Below are positions 60,375 to 64,000 of a stretch of DNA of 64,000 nucleotides, piece after piece. The notes under the pieces were generated by a model. That model worked only from the letters and a program-made list of their open reading frames with translations, was not told the DNA's origin and searched no databases. The number at the start of each line of letters is the position of its first letter. The first letter of the stretch is position 1. Location of the stretch: the NCBI GenBank assembly GCA_031415055.1, contig JANOQZ010000043.1, positions 58,457-122,456 of the forward strand, written 5' to 3'. This DNA is from JANMOK01 sp031415055. GTDB lineage: Bacteria > Pseudomonadota > Alphaproteobacteria > Rhodobacterales > Rhodobacteraceae. The position numbers were made by a program, and so were the translations under genes.

Positions 60375-61778
60375 TTACTCCATCACGTAGCCGTAGTTGC
60401 CCTGGAAATCTTGTTGGGCAATTTCGCGGATCGCAGCGCTTCCTTCAATGTTACCGTTCAAGAAAAGATCGATTTCGTTGGGGATTTGCATACGGTCGGT
60501 AGGCAGTGCAAGCGCCAAGCCGTCGGTCGGGGTCACCAGATGCGGTGAGACGATGATAACAAGCTCTGACTGACGACGTTGGAATTCAGTGGAGCGAAAC
60601 AGCGCCCCAAGAATTGGCACATCGCCCAACCACGGCACTTGACCGACCTGGTCATTGAAGTCGTCCTGCAGCAGACCAGCAATCGCAAAGCTTTGACCAT
60701 CGCGCATTTCAACATTGGTTGACGCCCGGCGGGTTGAGAACGCCACCGCATTGCCGACGCCTTCAGGCAGTTCCGTTGTCGTGTCGATTGCCGAAACCGA
60801 GGTAGTCAGCTCAAGATTGATGATATTGTCGTCGATGACCGTCGGTCTGAACGAAAGCTGGATACCGAAGGGTTTGTATTCGATGCTGATGTTGCCATCT
60901 GGATCTTCTGTCGGTACTGGATATTCGCCACCGGCAAGGAATTCGGCGTCCTGGCCGGAAATGGCCACGATATTGGGTTCGGCCAAAGTGCGCACCATGC
61001 CTTTGGTTTCCAAGGCCTGGATCAAAATGTCCATCGCCACGCCGCCAACCCCAAAAGAGATGCCAAGGTTGCCGCCAGCCTGTAGCGGTGCCGACAGGAT
61101 GTTTTGGCCGATTGTGCCGCCAATACCCTCACCGGCTCCAACGGCTTCAACACCGTTCACTGCGGGTGTTGTCAACAAATTGGTGATACCCACACCCGAT
61201 TGCAGATTTTTCGCCACCGACCTTTGCATTTCGGCAAAGCGGACCTTCAGCATAACCTGTTGACTGCCGCCAACCATCATCAGGTTGGTCACCCGACCCG
61301 GTGCATAGCGTTCAGCCAATTCCATCGCGCGAGCAACCTTGCGGGCACCAGAGACGCGGCCCGAAAGCACGATGCCATCGTTGGCCGTGCGCACTTCGAT
61401 GGGTTCATTCGGCAGGATTTCCGCCAGACGCTCTTTGAATTCGGCCACGTCGGGCGAAACTTGCACGTCAACGTTGGTGATAAGTTCACCGTCTTGTCCA
61501 AGCAGGGTCAAGGTCGTGCGGCCGGGCGTCTTGCCCAAGACATAGAGTGTTCGTTCAGAAAGCGTCGCTATATCGGCGATGCCCGGATTGGCAACGGAAA
61601 TTTCGGCGAAAGGAAGTTCGCTTTCCATAACAATTGCTCGGTTAACTGCGACATTAATGTTGCTGCTGGTCGCGCCATCCAGAATTTTCAGCGCGTTTTG
61701 CGCCGAAACCGATTGAATAGCGCAAATTGACATAGCGGAACCCAATAGGGCCGCCCGAATCAAAGATTTCAATTTCAT
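60375..61778 (-). CDS. cpaC: Tad pilus secretin CpaC/RcpA
   Basis: A 467-residue outer-membrane secretin. A signal peptide MKLKSLIRAALLGSAMSICA leads to cleavage near Ala28. An N-terminal domain with LYVLGKTPGRTTLTLLGQDG and a BON-like domain precede the secretin core, with LAEPNIVAISGQDAEFLAGGE, FRPTVIDDNIINLEL and a C-terminal VPWLGDVPILGALFRS. It forms the pore for the pilus. The start at 61778 is set by the signal peptide. Confidence 0.95.
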   Translation of the reverse strand: MKLKSLIRAALLGSAMSICAIQSVSAQNALKILDGATSSNINVAVNRAIVMESELPFAEISVANPGIADIATLSERTLYVLGKTPGRTTLTLLGQDGELITNVDVQVSPDVAEFKERLAEILPNEPIEVRTANDGIVLSGRVSGARKVARAMELAERYAPGRVTNLMMVGGSQQVMLKVRFAEMQRSVAKNLQSGVGITNLLTTPAVNGVEAVGAGEGIGGTIGQNILSAPLQAGGNLGISFGVGGVAMDILIQALETKGMVRTLAEPNIVAISGQDAEFLAGGEYPVPTEDPDGNISIEYKPFGIQLSFRPTVIDDNIINLELTTSVSAIDTTTELPEGVGNAVAFSTRRASTNVEMRDGQSFAIAGLLQDDFNDQVGQVPWLGDVPILGALFRSTEFQRRQSELVIIVSPHLVTPTDGLALALPTDRMQIPNEIDLFLNGNIEGSAAIREIAQQDFQGNYGYVME

Positions 61779-61941
61779 GTGATCCTGCCTCTCGAAACCA
61801 CTACCTGTTGTAGCCACGCGTTAACTGGTGACATTCTTACGGTGACGCTGGTCTAGAAGCTAAAGAAAAACAAGAATCAATGCGTTAGGCGACGCACTCC
61901 ATGTGGATAACTTTTGCAGGTGTTGTCAGGCAGCCGCACTT

Positions 61942-62772
61942 TCACGGGCAATCGACTTCGATTTTTTCCTGCAGGCCGGCGCGGGTGACCGTAAGATAAC
62001 ATTTCTGTTGTTCTGGTGCCTGCTCTTCGGCGACGAATCCCGTCACATCGTTCTGATTGATTTCAACGGCAGAGGCTGCTGCAGTTTCGTCATCGGTGCC
62101 GCGAAGACTTAACGCCAAGCGCCCGGTACTTTGCGCCTGCGCCAGTTTGGCGACGGTTTCGGGCGACACTTCGACCGTTACGGTGCCGGCAAGTTGGGCG
62201 ACATTGGTTGATTCGTCGGAACTTTGGTCGATGGCGATAACCGTGACGCCTTCCAGCAACAGCCGGGTGATCGGGCCGGTCGGGCTTTGTCCAGTCCAAT
62301 AAATGTCGACGCGGTCGCCAGGTTGCACAAAGCCCGAAACACCAGAAGCGGCGTCAACGCGGATGGTGAAAGCGCGCGCGCCAGGTGACAGGCGCGAACG
62401 GATGCCGGCGTCTTGACCAAAGGCAGTTACGCGTGTGGCCAACAAAACTTCGTCTTTGTCGACGGGGCGCATAATATACCGTGGTTGCATTCCTTCGGCG
62501 CCAACCAATTGGTCCAGCGCCTGAAACGAACCCTCGGGAACGGCATTGGCGGGCCAATCCACTTCGCGCAGATCTTCAAGTTCAATGGTTTCGCCGAACT
62601 CAAGCGCTTTGGCGGCGACAATGATTTTGACCAGCGGAACCGGCGGCTGTGCATTTTTCTCGGCGAGTGCCAACCGGGTTTGATATTCACTCACGGTTTT
62701 CTGGAACGTGTAAACAGCGAAACCTGACAGGCCAACGCCGATAAAAAGAACCAAAGCAAAAATCAGGCGCAT
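61942..62772 (-). CDS. cpaB: Flp pilus assembly protein CpaB/RcpC
   Basis: A 276-residue protein with an N-terminal signal anchor MRLIFALVLFIGVGLSGFAV and SAF-type domain residues VAAKALEFGETIELEDLREVD, followed by the RcpC domain (RLSPGARAFTIRVDAASGVSGFVQPGDRVDIYW). CpaB modulates pilus assembly at the periplasmic side. It lies between the flp and secretin genes. The gap of 163 bases to cpaC may hold a further promoter. Confidence 0.93.
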   Translation of the reverse strand: MRLIFALVLFIGVGLSGFAVYTFQKTVSEYQTRLALAEKNAQPPVPLVKIIVAAKALEFGETIELEDLREVDWPANAVPEGSFQALDQLVGAEGMQPRYIMRPVDKDEVLLATRVTAFGQDAGIRSRLSPGARAFTIRVDAASGVSGFVQPGDRVDIYWTGQSPTGPITRLLLEGVTVIAIDQSSDESTNVAQLAGTVTVEVSPETVAKLAQAQSTGRLALSLRGTDDETAAASAVEINQNDVTGFVAEEQAPEQQKCYLTVTRAGLQEKIEVDCP

Positions 62773-62907
62773 ATGAGGGCTTTCGTGTTCCGGGGTTGGT
62801 GCAGCGCGTCGTCACCGATTTTCATAACCGGTATTGTTGCGGCATCCAATGATCGTTGCGCCGCGAAAGAACACGAATGCGTATAGAGGTCAATTGCTTT
62901 GGTCGGG

Positions 62908-63111
62908 CTAGGTTGTTGCTGGGCTAAGGCTGCCACCGACTACAACGATAGCGTCATTTATTTCGCCTGCACCCGCTTCGAGACCGGGGCGGTAAATCGA
63001 CACTGCAACCGCACCCATCAGCATTATGGCTGCGGTCAAAACAACCCAGTCGACAGTTACCGCACCCGCAACATCCGACTTAAACTTCAACAAACTACTT
63101 AGGGAAACCAT
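62908..63111 (-). CDS. Flp-type pilin 1
   Basis: A 67-residue prepilin. A basic leader ends at Gly16, followed by the mature AVTVDWVVLTAAIMLMGAVA helix. This is the alphaproteobacterial form of the Flp cleavage site, with Asp at position +5 in place of Glu. It has a longer C-terminus than the other two copies (VVVGGSLSPATT). It is the copy closest to cpaB and probably a minor or alternative subunit. Confidence 0.88.
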   Translation of the reverse strand: MVSLSSLLKFKSDVAGAVTVDWVVLTAAIMLMGAVAVSIYRPGLEAGAGEINDAIVVVGGSLSPATT

Positions 63112-63263
63112 TTATCTTCTCCGATACTAGGCTTGCCTAAACATGATTTTGATAAAGCATGTCTCAGACAATCCAAACCCAAACACAACATTCTGGTTGA
63201 CTATGTACCAAATCGGCAACAGTCGTATTCTTTCCCACACTTTAGCGCACCAAGTAGGCACAA

Positions 63264-63443
63264 TTACGTCAACACGGCGGTCAACGCATTCGAAATTTCG
63301 GTCGCGGTCGCCTGCACGCCACCTTGAATTGTCGAAATCACCGCAATGGCGATCCCAACGATAGCCGCGGTCAAAACAACCCAGTCAACGGTAACCGCTG
63401 CCTCGGAGTCTGCCGCGAATTTCTTGAAACTAAGCAGTTTCAT
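63264..63443 (-). CDS. Flp-type pilin 2 (Ala before the cleavage site)
   Basis: A 59-residue prepilin too short for most gene-length cut-offs: MKLLSFKKFAADSEAAVTVD followed by WVVLTAAIVGIAIAVI and a C-terminus EISNALTAVLT. The residue before the cleavage point is Ala15, where copies 1 and 3 have Gly. An ACGAAGGGATCGACG stretch upstream supplies a ribosome site. It is close to copy 3 in sequence and seems a recent duplicate. Confidence 0.85.
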   Translation of the reverse strand: MKLLSFKKFAADSEAAVTVDWVVLTAAIVGIAIAVISTIQGGVQATATEISNALTAVLT

Positions 63444-63774
63444 CGTCGATCCCTTCGTTACAGCCTGTGCGACCGGTCATCCTTTGATGGCTGAATACCG
63501 CTACTTTCGTGAAGCAATGCAGACACCAAAACGCCAGTTTTTTTCGCCGAAATAAGCCAACGTTTTGTTAGAATTATTTCACACTACAAATCGGGCAGGA
63601 TTTAGGCAGAAAGTGCAGAATAACGGCTTTTGTGAATTGGCGGTGAATATCCGCCGATCCGATGACTTTTTCTGCAAACGCCGATCACACAGGATTCGCG
63701 CGCATAAAATTGGCCGAAATGGTGTTTCCATCCCGGCCACTGCAGAAAGAACCGCGAATTTTACGGTCGCAAAA
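63444..63774. other. Intergenic stretch between pilin genes 2 and 3
   Basis: A 331-base gap without a gene on either strand. It contains an A/T-rich patch near 63540-63590 suited to a promoter for the minus-strand pilin 2, and a small inverted repeat GGCGG...CCGCC at 63639-63655. No T-run hairpin terminator of pilin 3 was recognised. Confidence 0.4.
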
Positions 63775-63954
63775 TCAGGTCAGCTGAGCCGTCAGCGCGT
63801 TGCTGATTTCCGTCGCAGTAGCCTCCACGCCACCACGGATAACCGCAACAACGGCGATGGCGATGCCAACGATGGCTGCGGTCAGAACAACCCAGTCAAC
63901 GGTTACAGCGCCGGACTCGTCTTTGGCGAATTTTTTCATTTTGAACAGTTTCAT
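63775..63954 (-). CDS. Flp-type pilin 3
   Basis: A 59-residue prepilin, MKLFKMKKFAKDESG then AVTVDWVVLTAAIVGIAIAV, with Gly15 before the cleavage point and C-terminus ATEISNALTAQLT. The start at 63954 (MKLFKM) follows AAGGTAACGAG; an ATG five codons upstream is possible. It matches the usual major Flp pilin best and is upstream-most in this window; the tad locus may continue beyond it. Confidence 0.92.
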   Translation of the reverse strand: MKLFKMKKFAKDESGAVTVDWVVLTAAIVGIAIAVVAVIRGGVEATATEISNALTAQLT

Positions 63955-64000
63955 CTCGTTACCTTTCAAGGAATATGAGCATTTGGTTTCGGTTTCAGGA

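Overview
The window is chromosomal DNA of an alphaproteobacterium, most likely a member of the Rhodobacterales. The evidence is gene content: the hisS-hisZ-hisG run with a short-form HisG, a SlyX ending in PPHY, a DUF1489 protein, a Hint-domain protein, a class II ribonucleotide reductase, a ybgC-tolQRAB-pal-cpoB-tilS-ftsH run, and Flp pilins with an AVTVDWVVL core. Coding density is high, third positions are G/C-rich, and no tRNA, rRNA, CRISPR array, integrase or transposase was recognised.

Layout. 1-5164: a lipase-like hydrolase and slyX diverge from hisS-hisZ-hisG-panC. 5180-8065: a ParDE module with a frameshifted toxin, a GST, DUF1993, a small membrane protein and DUF1489. 8200-12383: nrdJ followed by two inserted segments, each closed by an in-frame copy of the last codons of nrdJ. 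12384-14600: a small basic protein, a frameshifted Hint protein and rlmJ. 14761-17822: rpsD, a SIR2-TPR protein on the opposite strand, and a second copy of the last codons of rpsD. 17921-23254: a secreted protein, a DUF4242/LysR divergent pair, a MATE transporter, msrA, prmA and a DUF1127 protein. 23524-27750: ruvCAB and a large repeat-rich membrane protein. 28149-36038: a tiny membrane peptide, a CPBP protease, ybgC-tolQRAB-pal-cpoB and tilS. 36046-40157: VapBC, ftsH, and a RES/Xre pair. 40318-43018: a structured leader, then fhs and folD. 43043-46668: a sulfur-detoxification operon (ArsR-rhodanese, two YeeE/YedE halves, a persulfide-dioxygenase-like hydrolase, an MFS carrier). 46665-49767: pdeM and an Lhr-like helicase. 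49828-63954: an AAA ATPase, a polytopic membrane protein and a Tad/Flp pilus locus with three small pilins.

The most unusual signal is shared by the nrdJ and rpsD loci. In both, accessory genes lie directly after a conserved gene and are followed by an extra, in-frame, stop-terminated copy of that gene's 3' end. At nrdJ most differences between the copies are synonymous, so they look like ends of other functional nrdJ genes brought in with the cargo rather than local duplications. One cargo is a SIR2-TPR protein of the kind used in phage defence; the nrdJ cargos are unrecognised. No recombinase is visible. This may be a small, integrase-less way of adding accessory genes at the ends of core genes.

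Other points of interest are an atypical insert inside hisS, a ribosome-site-masking hairpin ahead of rpsD, several clean operator palindromes, an ArsR-rhodanese regulator with cysteines only in its rhodanese domain, and one Flp pilin with alanine in place of the glycine before the cleavage site. All functions are inferred from reading the sequence; no database search was run.
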